From the NCBI GenBank assembly GCA_963819385.1, contig CAWFVV010000003.1, positions 310,001 to 374,000 of the forward strand: 64,000 nucleotides of DNA. Direction: 5' to 3'. The notes beneath the pieces are model-generated. The model saw nothing but the letters and a program-made list of their open reading frames with translations, made no database searches and was not told where the DNA came from. Below, piece after piece: positions 53,295 to 60,551 of this stretch. This DNA comes from JAVDCA01 sp963819385 (GTDB taxonomy: Bacteria; Pseudomonadota; Alphaproteobacteria; Rhizobiales; Xanthobacteraceae). Both the position numbers and the translations under genes were made by a program. Within the stretch, counting starts at the first letter, position 1; each line of letters begins with the position of its first letter.

Positions 53295-53969
53295 ATGTCT
53301 CAACTGCGAATTTACGGCATCGCGCGCACGCGGGCGTTTCGCGCGCTGTGGGTCGCCAAGGAGATCGGCCTCGACTACGAGCATATACCGCTCGAGATTG
53401 GCGACGCCGGTGCGCGCAAGGCAGAGTATCTCGCGGTCAATCCCAACGGTCGCCTGCCGGCGATCGAGGACGACGGCTTCGTGTTGTGGGAATCGCTCGC
53501 GATCACGCTCTACCTCGCCAAGAAGCACTCGACCGGCCGCCTCTATCCGGCCGACTTGCGCGACGAGGCGAAATGCTGGCAATGGAGCCTGTGGGCGCTC
53601 AACGAGGTCGACCGCGGCGTCAACATCTGGTCGCTGCACGCCGTCCGCCTGCCGCCCGAGGATCGCGATCCGCAAAAGCTCGCCGAGGCCCTGAAAGTCA
53701 TCGCCAAGCCGTTCCGCGTGCTTGATGAGGCGTTCGCCGAGAGCCCCTATCTGCTCGGCGAGGAATTCACCGTCGCGGATCTCAACGTCGCGGCCGTGAT
53801 CAGCCGAGCCATCGAGATGGATCTCAGTGCGACGCCGCGGCTCGGCGATTGGCTGCGGCGGTGCCTCGAGCGCCCGGCCGCGCTCGCGGCGCGCCGGCTG
53901 CGCGAGCAGTCCGACGCGGACTCGGCCCCCGATGCCATCCGGCTGATCGCGCGCATCAACCGGCTGTGA
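53295..53969 (+). CDS. Glutathione S-transferase family protein
   Basis: 224 residues. LRIYGIARTRAFRALWVAKEIGLDYEHIPLEI, VNPNGRLPAIEDDG and LWESLAITLYLAKKH form the thioredoxin fold; the alpha domain has AESPYLLGEEFTVADLNVAAVI. The catalytic turn ARTRAF lacks Cys, Ser or Tyr at the usual spot, though a neighbouring residue may serve. The Nudix gene starts 11 bp downstream, so they are one operon. Substrate unknown. Confidence 0.87.
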   Translation: MSQLRIYGIARTRAFRALWVAKEIGLDYEHIPLEIGDAGARKAEYLAVNPNGRLPAIEDDGFVLWESLAITLYLAKKHSTGRLYPADLRDEAKCWQWSLWALNEVDRGVNIWSLHAVRLPPEDRDPQKLAEALKVIAKPFRVLDEAFAESPYLLGEEFTVADLNVAAVISRAIEMDLSATPRLGDWLRRCLERPAALAARRLREQSDADSAPDAIRLIARINRL

Positions 53970-53979
53970 CCGGAGGACT

Positions 53980-54447
53980 ATGCCCAGGCGTAGCGCCGGC
54001 TTGCTGATGTACCGCCGCTCCGGCGCGGGCCTCGAGGTCCTGCTCGTCCATCCCGGCGGCCCATTCTGGGCGAAGAAGGATCGCGGCGCCTGGTCGATCC
54101 CCAAGGGCGAATATGCGGCAGGCGAGGAGCCGCTCGCGGCCGCGCAGCGCGAGTTCGTCGAAGAAACCGGCGTGCGGCCGCACGGCCCGTTCGCGCCGCT
54201 CGGTGAGATCAAGCAGGCGGGCGGCAAGCACGTGACCGCATGGGCGGTCGAGGGCGATTTCGATCCTGCGAACTTGGTCTCCACCACAATCGAGCTCGAG
54301 TGGCCGCCGCGCAGCGGGCGAACCCATTCGTTTCCCGAGGTCGACCGTGCCCAGTGGTTTGCGCTGACGGAAGCCCGCGAGAAGATTCTCGCGGGCCAAA
54401 GTCCCTTGATTGATCGGCTCGAGCGATGGTTGGCGAATAGCGAGTAG
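53980..54447 (+). CDS. Nudix hydrolase
   Basis: 155 residues. The Nudix box is complete: GEYAAGEEPLAAAQREFVEETGV (G-x5-E-x7-REVxEExGV). PRRSAGLLMYRRSGAGLEVLLVHPGGPFWAKKD and PEVDRAQWFALTEAREKILAGQ are typical of the bis(5-nucleosyl)-tetraphosphatase-like / NTP-pyrophosphohydrolase DUF group. It hydrolyses a nucleoside diphosphate linked to another moiety. It follows the GST gene by 11 bp. Confidence 0.92.
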   Translation: MPRRSAGLLMYRRSGAGLEVLLVHPGGPFWAKKDRGAWSIPKGEYAAGEEPLAAAQREFVEETGVRPHGPFAPLGEIKQAGGKHVTAWAVEGDFDPANLVSTTIELEWPPRSGRTHSFPEVDRAQWFALTEAREKILAGQSPLIDRLERWLANSE

Positions 54448-54506
54448 GGAATAGCGAGTGGCTCCGTGCGGCTATTCGCCATTCACAATTCGCCATTCGC
54501 CACTTG

Positions 54507-55406
54507 TCAGTGCCGGCTTTCCCACAAGCTCATCAGCCGGCGCCGAAAAGCCTTCGGCTTCTCGGCAAACAGGCGGCGGGCGACGCGCGCCGCCGAAGCC
54601 GCGTGCTCGGCCTGGCGCGCGGCGATCAGCGGCACGAGGCGCGAGCGCCAGGGGGCGAGGGGTTGATGCGGCGCGGTGAAGTCCTGCAACACCGCGAGAT
54701 CCTGGAAGTGCCCGAGGCGGTCGCGCAGCTTCTGCGCTTCGGCGATCCATACGCGCCCGATCTTGGGCCACAGCGGCACCGCGAGCTCCATCTGGTAGCG
54801 ATGCACGACCACGCGCTGGCGCAGCACGTGCAGCGCCTCGGGTGACGCGCCGGTCCAGCTCTCCGGGATCGCGCTGCGCGCGCGCGCATAGGAGGCGGCG
54901 AGCCCGTCGGCGACCGCCGCGAAGCCCACTGTATCCATCGGCCAGCCCATCGCGGCCGCGGTCGCGTGGTCGAGCGCCTCGCGCATGCGCTCGCGCAGCG
55001 CATCGGTCAGCGTTGCCGCCTCGGCCGAGCTGCCGATGCCTTCAAGCCGCGCCCGGATGGTCGTGAGCGTGCGTTCCGACAGCGGCGCCTGGGTGAGGTC
55101 GGCGAGCGCGTCGAGCGCCGAGCGGGCATCGCGCGTGCCGGCGAGCTCCCGTGCCAGGTCGCGCGCCTCGACCCGCAACTGCTCGGCTTCCGTTCCGAGC
55201 AGCGGCTCGTAGAGGCGCAGGAACGCCCGCCAGCGCTTCATCGCCTTGCGGAACTCGTGCACCGCGGTGGCATCATCTCCGTCCGGCGCGTCGATCTGGC
55301 GGCGCGCCGCGGCGAGCAGGTCGCCCGAGGCCTCGCGCAGTCGCGCGGCTGCAGCCAAATCCGCCTTGCGCGGAGATGCCCGGTTCATCGCCTCGTTCCG
55401 TGCCAT
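54507..55406 (-). CDS. CHAD-domain protein
   Basis: 299 residues from ATG 55406. Helical, with the conserved histidine and basic residues of the CHAD family: DATAVHEFRKAMKRWRAFLRLYEPLL, RDLARELAGTRDARSALDAL and LRQRVVVHRYQMELAVPLWPKIGRVWIAEAQKLRDRLGHFQDLAVL. CHAD domains bind inorganic polyphosphate, so the protein may sit on polyphosphate granules. No CYTH partner domain is fused. It is convergent with the Nudix gene. Confidence 0.9.
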   Translation of the reverse strand: MARNEAMNRASPRKADLAAAARLREASGDLLAAARRQIDAPDGDDATAVHEFRKAMKRWRAFLRLYEPLLGTEAEQLRVEARDLARELAGTRDARSALDALADLTQAPLSERTLTTIRARLEGIGSSAEAATLTDALRERMREALDHATAAAMGWPMDTVGFAAVADGLAASYARARSAIPESWTGASPEALHVLRQRVVVHRYQMELAVPLWPKIGRVWIAEAQKLRDRLGHFQDLAVLQDFTAPHQPLAPWRSRLVPLIAARQAEHAASAARVARRLFAEKPKAFRRRLMSLWESRH

Positions 55407-55516
55407 CAACACTGGACCATAAGGAAAAATACGACGATTTGCCCGGCCGGACGCCTTCCCAAGAGGGGCCCCGATTGCTAGATAGCGCCTGCGCTCGCTC
55501 GGCGCGACCGGATTTC

Positions 55517-55593
<77 letters not shown>

Positions 55594-55596
55594 AGT

Positions 55597-55644
55597 AAAA
55601 AGCCCGTTAAATCAGCAACTTAGATGCTGGTCGGCGGGCTTTTT
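55597..55644 (+). terminator. Intrinsic terminator after the initiator tRNA
   Basis: AAAAAGCCCG (55597-55606) pairs with CGGGCTTTTT (55635-55644), with a smaller inner hairpin around CAGCAACTTAGATGCTG and a T run at the end. Confidence 0.85.
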
Positions 55645-55709
55645 CGTATTCCGCCCGGGCGTCGGCGCGATTTCAGCCTACATTCCGTCAAGCAACGGAG
55701 GCGAACCCG

Positions 55710-55976
55710 ATGTGCCGCAATATCCGCACCCTGTTCAATTTCGATCCGCCCGCCACCGAGGAGGAAATTCGTGCTTCGGCGCTGCAGTTTGTGCGCAAGC
55801 TCTCCGGCTTTGCGCATCCCTCGAAGGCCAACGAAGCGCCGTTCCACCGCGCCGTCGACGAGGTCGCCGATATCGCGCGTCGCCTGATGCACGACCTGTC
55901 GACCGCGAGCCCGCCGCGCAACCGCGACGTCGAGGCGATGAAGGCGCGTGAACGGGCGCGCGAGCGGTTTGCCTAG
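55710..55976 (+). CDS. DUF2277 family protein
   Basis: 88 residues. MCRNIRTLFNFDPPATEEEIRASALQFVRKLSGFAHPSKANEAPFHRAVDEVADIARRLMHDL is the full DUF2277 pattern: a short helical protein with the invariant MCRNI(R/K)TLFNF start. AACGGAGG lies ten or so bases before ATG 55710. Role unknown. The CtrA-like gene begins six bases after its stop, so the genes share an operon. Confidence 0.9.
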   Translation: MCRNIRTLFNFDPPATEEEIRASALQFVRKLSGFAHPSKANEAPFHRAVDEVADIARRLMHDLSTASPPRNRDVEAMKARERARERFA

Positions 55977-55981
55977 ATCCG

Positions 55982-56362
55982 ATGCCGCCGCACGATCCCG
56001 CGCCGCCGCTGCTCGCGACCGGAGACCTCGTGCTCGACCGTGAGACCAAGGAGGCCACGGTCGGCGGCCAGGACGTGCGCCTCACGGCCAAGGAATACCC
56101 GCTGCTCGAATTCCTGAGCCGGCACAAGGACACTGTCCACACGCGGGAGGCGCTGGCCGTTCATCTCTACGGCGAGACCGACACGCCGGAGACCAGGATC
56201 GTCGACATCTTCGTCAAGAAGCTGCGACGGAAATTGGCGCATTCGACGGCGCGGATCGTCGAGACGACCGCGGCCGGCGTCACCGGCTTTTGCCTGGTCG
56301 GGCCGCCGCTATCGCCGCACGAGCGCGGCAGCACCTCCGCCACGGAGCGGCTTGATCGATGA
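55982..56362 (+). CDS. CtrA-like OmpR-type DNA-binding protein without a receiver domain
   Basis: 126 residues. It consists of a winged helix alone: VRLTAKEYPLLEFLSRHKDTVHTREALAVHLYGETDTPETRIVDIFVKKLRRKLA. The wording LT(A/G)KEY..LE.LS, HLYG..D.PE..I.D.F..KLR(R/K)KL is that of the C-terminal domain of the cell-cycle regulator CtrA rather than of general OmpR proteins. No receiver precedes it, and the N-terminus (PHDPAPPLLATGDLVLDRETKEA) is short. It probably binds DNA constitutively, perhaps CtrA-type sites. ATG 55982 follows DUF2277 by 5 bp; its stop overlaps the next start (ATGA). Confidence 0.8.
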   Translation: MPPHDPAPPLLATGDLVLDRETKEATVGGQDVRLTAKEYPLLEFLSRHKDTVHTREALAVHLYGETDTPETRIVDIFVKKLRRKLAHSTARIVETTAAGVTGFCLVGPPLSPHERGSTSATERLDR

Positions 56363-57156
56363 CCGAGCCGCTGCCCCCTGCCAATTCGCCGCGTCGCGCC
56401 CGCGCGCTCCTGCTCGGCGATCGCATCAATACGGCGGGCATCGACCCGGCGCAGGTCGTCTGCCCGGCGCCGCTGACCTACCGGTTCGGCACCGACGGCT
56501 TCGTCACCCTGTTTCGCTACGGCGTTGCCGTCCTCATCGGCCTCACGCCCGCGCAGGACGACGAGGTGCTGCGCGAGTTGCGGCCGCGCGTGAGCCGCGC
56601 GGTCGACACGCCGGAAGAAGAGACCGCCCTCGTCGCGATCGACGCGTCCAAGGACGATCAGATCCTCCCGGGCGGGCCGATCAATCTCAAGACGCTCACG
56701 CCCGAGCACCTCATCGTCATCGCCGACGCGCTTGCCAAGAGCGTGGTGCTGGCGCGCGACGAGCGCGAGGTGTCCGCCGTGTTCGAGCTGGTCGAGCCCT
56801 TCGCGCGTCAGCTCGCCGAGAAGGGCGGCAGCACCGGCGGGCGCCGCGCCATCCTCAAGCACATCGGCAACGCACTGCTGGTGCAGCATCGCGTCTCGGG
56901 CCGCGTCGCCGTCGCCGAGAAGCCGGATCTGGTGTGGGACCGGCCTGACCTCGAACGCCTCACCGCGCGCCTGCAGGACGAATACGAGCTCAAGGAACGC
57001 GCCGAAGCCTTGTCGCGCAAGCTGTCGGTGATCTCGGAGACCGCCGAGGTCCTGACCGACATCATCGATACGCGACGTTCGCTGCGGCTCGAGATCATCA
57101 TCGTCGCGTTGATCGCGATCGAGCTCGTCATCGCGGGCTATCAGATCCTGCGCTGA
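56359..57156 (+). CDS. RMND1/YCE-family (DUF155) membrane-anchored protein
   Basis: 265 residues. The DUF155 core spans about 15-235: RARALLLGDRINTAG, PLTYRFGTDGFVTLFRYGVAVLIGL, DALAKSVVLARDEREV, RRAILKHIGNALLVQHRVSGRVAVAEKPDLVWDRPDLERLTARLQDEYELKERAEALSRKLSVI. A C-terminal membrane helix (LEIIIVALIAIELVIAGYQIL) follows. This is the RMD1/RMND1 family, in mitochondria an inner-membrane protein for translation; the bacterial role is unknown. ATG overlaps the CtrA-like stop, and its own stop overlaps the ATG of the cyclase fragment. Confidence 0.88.
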   Translation: MTEPLPPANSPRRARALLLGDRINTAGIDPAQVVCPAPLTYRFGTDGFVTLFRYGVAVLIGLTPAQDDEVLRELRPRVSRAVDTPEEETALVAIDASKDDQILPGGPINLKTLTPEHLIVIADALAKSVVLARDEREVSAVFELVEPFARQLAEKGGSTGGRRAILKHIGNALLVQHRVSGRVAVAEKPDLVWDRPDLERLTARLQDEYELKERAEALSRKLSVISETAEVLTDIIDTRRSLRLEIIIVALIAIELVIAGYQILR

Positions 57157-57514
57157 TGGCGCGCGGCGCGATTAAACTCGCCCACGACCTCGCCGGTCCA
57201 TTGCGCTTCGGCGTCGGGGTGCACAGCGGACGAACACTGTGCTCGGGTCGATCGTGCTGTCGGGCGCGCCCTCGCTGCAATTCCTCGGGGACACCGGAAA
57301 CGTCGCGGCCCGGCTGCAGGAGCTGAGCAAGGAGCTGGCGGCGACGGCCGTCATTTCGCTGGATGTCTTCACGGCCGCCGAATGGGAGGCGGCGCATCTC
57401 CGGCTCGCCGACGTCGTCGTGCGGGGCCGCGGCGAGGAGGCGCTGCGCGTCGCCGCGGTCGCGGATATCGAAACTCTCCGCCCCATGACGGCGGGGCCGA
57501 AAAGAATGGCGTGA
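57156..57514 (+). pseudogene. Fragment of a class III adenylate/guanylate cyclase domain, frame broken
   Basis: Only the C-terminal half of a cyclase domain remains. From ATG 57156 it reads AIKLAHDLAGPLRFGVGVHSG, then after a shift near 57232 (one base missing or two extra) SIVLSGAPSLQFLGDTGNVAARLQELSKELAATAVISLDVF, matching the cyclase GDTVNVASRLE...TKEL pattern. The N-terminal half with the metal-binding aspartates is absent. About 119 residues after correction. Its start overlaps the RMND1 stop, which suggests it was once fused into this operon. Confidence 0.7.
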
Positions 57515-57538
57515 CCCGATCGGTGGCGATCGGGTCAC
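57511..57538 (+). terminator. Perfect 12-bp hairpin at the cyclase-fragment stop
   Basis: GTGACCCGATCG-GTGG-CGATCGGGTCAC. The stop TGA lies inside the stem. No T run, so either a weak terminator or a protein-binding palindrome. Confidence 0.5.
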
Positions 57539-57575
57539 GCGGTCGTACGTCCCAATTCCGCCGGGAAGTGCGTTA

Positions 57576-58016
57576 CTAGGTGCGCACGATCTTCCCATCG
57601 ATGCTGACCTGGCCGTGCTCCATCGCGCCGAGCGCAAAGGCGTGGCCATTGATGGCGACGATGTTGGCCCCGACCGAAAAGTTGAACTTGTTGCCGATCA
57701 TGCTCAACTCCCTGAGCTGCCGGAGGGCGTGGGCGGCGCCGGCCTTGTTGCCCGACTTGAGGTCCGCCAGATAGGTCCGAGCGACGGCCGGCCACGTCCC
57801 GATCACCAGGGTGAGCGCCTTGTTCAGCGCGGCGGGGTTGGGGGTCCGCTTGCGGTCCATCTTGCCTTCGTCCCTGTCGCGATGGGTGAGGGCGCTGCGA
57901 TTGTTCGCGGACATCTGGGGCATCGAATGGCCCGGTCCGCCGTTGCCACGTGCAAAGGCAGGCGTCACAGCGCCTACGAGGGCGAGCACGGTGACGATCT
58001 GGAGGGTTCGGTTCAT
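57576..58016 (-). CDS. Small exported protein, function unknown
   Basis: 146 residues from ATG 58016, with AGGAGA six bases upstream. A signal peptide (MNRTLQIVTVLALVGAVTPAFARG) precedes a basic segment (SALTHRDRDEGKMDRKRTPNPAALNKAL) and a domain ending NKFNFSVGANIVAINGHAFALGAMEHGQVSIDGKIVRT. No cysteine. I do not recognise the family. Isolated minus-strand gene; a periplasmic role is likely from the signal only. Confidence 0.75.
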   Translation of the reverse strand: MNRTLQIVTVLALVGAVTPAFARGNGGPGHSMPQMSANNRSALTHRDRDEGKMDRKRTPNPAALNKALTLVIGTWPAVARTYLADLKSGNKAGAAHALRQLRELSMIGNKFNFSVGANIVAINGHAFALGAMEHGQVSIDGKIVRT

Positions 58017-58057
58017 GGCAGTCTCCTTGGTCGCGGCGTCCCGGTGGTCGAGCGGCG

Positions 58058-58321
58058 ATGCGGGACCATCCCGCATCCCAACCGCCCGGCGCACGCCGTC
58101 GATGCACGAACTTTTCAAGGAATACGGCGGAACCGGTTGTGCGATTTTGCACACGGCAGACGTCGCTGTTGTGTTCGGTGGCTGCCGCGCAGGCGCAGTC
58201 CAATCGCGAGGGCAGCACCGAGGCCGGAACCAGCTACGGCCGGAGCTATGGCGCCTATGGCGGCGCCTACGCGCGATACGGTAGACACCACTACGGCCAC
58301 CATCACCGTTATCGCCGCTGA
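58058..58321 (+). CDS. Possible small Gly/Tyr/His-rich exported peptide (weak)
   Basis: 87 codons; the second half reads SVAAAQAQSNREGSTEAGTSYGRSYGAYGGAYARYGRHHYGHHHRYRR. AAAQAQS looks like the end of a signal peptide and the tail resembles small metal-binding or surface Gly/Tyr/His-rich peptides. The first half is not hydrophobic enough for a signal peptide and has no ribosome site, so the true start may be lost or in another frame. Low support as a gene. Confidence 0.3.
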   Translation: MRDHPASQPPGARRRCTNFSRNTAEPVVRFCTRQTSLLCSVAAAQAQSNREGSTEAGTSYGRSYGAYGGAYARYGRHHYGHHHRYRR

Positions 58322-58336
58322 TCGCGCGGACGGCGT

Positions 58337-59087
58337 CTAGCGCTTCACCGGATCGCTCTGATCCGGATTCTTGAACGCAAAGGCTTCCTGGAAGGCGGGC
58401 CGCGCCTGGATGCGCTGCCACCAGTCGGCGACGCGCGGCCGGCGTGCCGGCGCGATCATCTCGGGCCGCGCCAGGACCTCGATGCGGTTGATCATCGGCG
58501 CCATGGCGACGTCGGCGAGCGAGAACGTCTTGCCGGCGAGCCAGGGGCCGTCCGCGAGCTTGAGCTCCATTTGCCGCAGCATGAACTCGAGCTTCTCGTA
58601 GGCCTCGTTCTCCTCGTCGGCCGAGACTCCGACCGCCAGCCGGCGCTTGAGGCGCAGCGCGATCATCGGATTGCCGCATTGGTCCGCGGCCCGCAGCAGC
58701 TCTTCCTTCGAGTAGCGCGCTTCCATGCGCTTGGCGTGACGCAGGTTGTGCGAGCAGGTGTTGACGTTCCAATGCGCCATCTCTTCCGAATTGTAGAGCC
58801 ACAGGCGCATCATCGCGCGCGCATAGCGATCGTCGGGCCGCAGCGGATTCTCGGGAAAGACGTCGTCGAGATATTCCAGGATCACGTTCGAACTCGATCA
58901 CGATCCGGCCGTCGTGATCGAGCGTCGGCACCACGTTCTTCGGATTGAGCTTGGCGTACCAGTCCGTGTAGTTCTCGAACCGGAAGATGTCGACGTGGTG
59001 GCTCTCCCAGGCGAGTTTCTTCTCGATCACGCACATGCGTGCCTTCTGGGAGCAGACCGAGCTCCAATAGTGATAAAGCTTGAGCAT
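58337..59087 (-). pseudogene. Glutathione S-transferase family protein, one frameshift
   Basis: About 249 residues after correction. MLKLYHYWSSVCSQKARMCVIEKKLAWESHHVDIF has the SSVCSQKAR catalytic turn, then NPKNVVPTLDHDGRIVIES. The frame breaks at plus-strand 58890-58895: GAACTC (minus GAGTTC) carries one extra T; without it the text continues NVILEYLDDVFPENPLRP and on to the alpha domain DGPWLAGKTFSLADVAMAPMINRIEVL. The catalytic turn resembles that of the GST at 6438-7211, so the two are probably paralogues. Confidence 0.8.
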
Positions 59088-59135
59088 TGCGTCCCTCGGA
59101 TGTCGATCGGTCTCGCTTGATGCCGCGGCGCCGGC

Positions 59136-59984
59136 TCACGCTTGCGGCGCCGGATTCCCCCACATCTTCTGCTCCGTTTCGCGGGCGGCATCTTCCATCG
59201 TCATGAACACCGCCCCGCCCGCGATGAGTTTCTCGACGAGGTCCTCGAACGCGAGCATGCGGTAGCCGCGGCCGATCACGTAGGGATGCATCGTGTAGGT
59301 GAGGATGCCCCAGTCGACGCTCTTGCGCATGTAGAGGAATTCGTCGTGCCAGTTCTGCATCACGGCGCGGGCAGACTGCAGGCCCGGCATGATGCCCTGC
59401 GGGCCGCGCATGTACTCGAAATGCGGATGGTCATCGAGCGACCAGCTGATCGGCAGCTCGATGAGCTTCGTCTCTTTTCCGAGCTCGAGTGGCTGGCCGA
59501 GCTCGGCACGATCATGGCGCGCCCGGTACGGCCAATAATCCGTGCCCATCAGACTTAAATCGTAGAGAAACCCGTGCGCGGCCAGCAGGTCGAGCGTGCT
59601 CTCGCTCAAGTCCCACGAAGGCGAACGATAGCCGCGCGCCTTCGCGCCGGTGAGCTTCTCGATCGCCGCGTTGGCGCGCACCAGGTCGGCTTCCTCCTCG
59701 GCGCGGCTCTGGGCGGCGTTTGGGATGTGCGCCCAGCTGTGGTGCCCGATCTCGTGGCCGGCCGTGACCACCTCCTCGCAGATCGCGGGGTGGCTCTCGA
59801 TCGTGAAGCCGGGCGTGAACCAGGTGCTGCGCAGCCCATGCGACTTGAGCAGCGCCAGGATCCTGCGCGCGCCCACGAGCCCGAACTCGCCGCGCGACAG
59901 CGGCGTCGGCGACGTCATGCCGCGCGAGATGAAGCCGGATTGCGTGTCGAAGTCGAAGGTCAGGCAGACGATGTGGCGCGGCAC
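59136..59984 (-). CDS. Polysaccharide deacetylase / NodB-domain hydrolase
   Basis: 282 residues. NodB motifs: VCLTFDFDTQSG (Asp-Asp), HEIGHHSWAH (H-x3-H-x2), and ARGYRSPSWDLS (R-x-P). TMHPYVIGRGYRMLAFEDL carries a further conserved His. No signal peptide, so it acts in the cytoplasm on an N-acyl sugar or an allantoate-like substrate. CE4 enzymes use one zinc or cobalt. Stands between the GST relic and a small exported protein on the same strand. Confidence 0.9.
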   Translation of the reverse strand: MPRHIVCLTFDFDTQSGFISRGMTSPTPLSRGEFGLVGARRILALLKSHGLRSTWFTPGFTIESHPAICEEVVTAGHEIGHHSWAHIPNAAQSRAEEEADLVRANAAIEKLTGAKARGYRSPSWDLSESTLDLLAAHGFLYDLSLMGTDYWPYRARHDRAELGQPLELGKETKLIELPISWSLDDHPHFEYMRGPQGIMPGLQSARAVMQNWHDEFLYMRKSVDWGILTYTMHPYVIGRGYRMLAFEDLVEKLIAGGAVFMTMEDAARETEQKMWGNPAPQA

Positions 59985-60042
59985 GACCGGTCCTTGGCTG
60001 TTGCGGGCTCGCGCCGCGAGCGGTTCGTCGACGATCCGGGCG

Positions 60043-60315
60043 TCACTGGCTCATGCGATAGTGGTAGTGGTGCGGCCAGCGCCGATCGCCGTAATCGTCG
60101 CCGTACGGGTTCGGATACATGTTGCGCGGATCGCACAGCTGGCAGCCGTTCGGGCCCCAGTGGTTGGTCGCCGCGAAGCCGCACAGCGGCAGCGCCATTT
60201 GCGCCGCCACTTCGGGCGGCGCCGGCATTTGCCCGTCTTCACAATAATAGGCGAGGGCAGGGCGGCCCCCCGCTAGGATCAGTGCTAGTCCTGCGATCCA
60301 CAGCATCGGTTTCAT
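60043..60315 (-). CDS. Small exported Cys-containing protein, function unknown
   Basis: 90 residues. GGGAGAG precedes ATG 60315. A signal peptide (MKPMLWIAGLALILAGGRPALAYY) precedes YYCEDGQMPAPPEVAAQMALPLCGFAATNHWGPNGCQLCDPRNMYPNP and a Tyr/His-rich end (WPHHYHYRMSQ). Four cysteines (C26, C47, C60, C63) suggest two disulfides or a metal site. No family recognised. Confidence 0.7.
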   Translation of the reverse strand: MKPMLWIAGLALILAGGRPALAYYCEDGQMPAPPEVAAQMALPLCGFAATNHWGPNGCQLCDPRNMYPNPYGDDYGDRRWPHHYHYRMSQ

Positions 60316-60551
60316 CGGCGTCTCTCCCGATATCGGCCGCGCGCCGCGAGACCCGAAATCCGCTTCGTCGAGCCTCGGCTTGCGCCGAGCCGGCTTGCTT
60401 TTCACCATCATAACACGCCGTCGGCCCAGGCGCATCGGGTGGCTGATCACGATCGTTCGAGCGCTCCGATTGCGCAATTGATCGCGAACGACGCTCCCTG
60501 TAGGTCTGTGCCGCGATTTGGTCGAAGGCGACATTGGCCGAAGACACCAGC

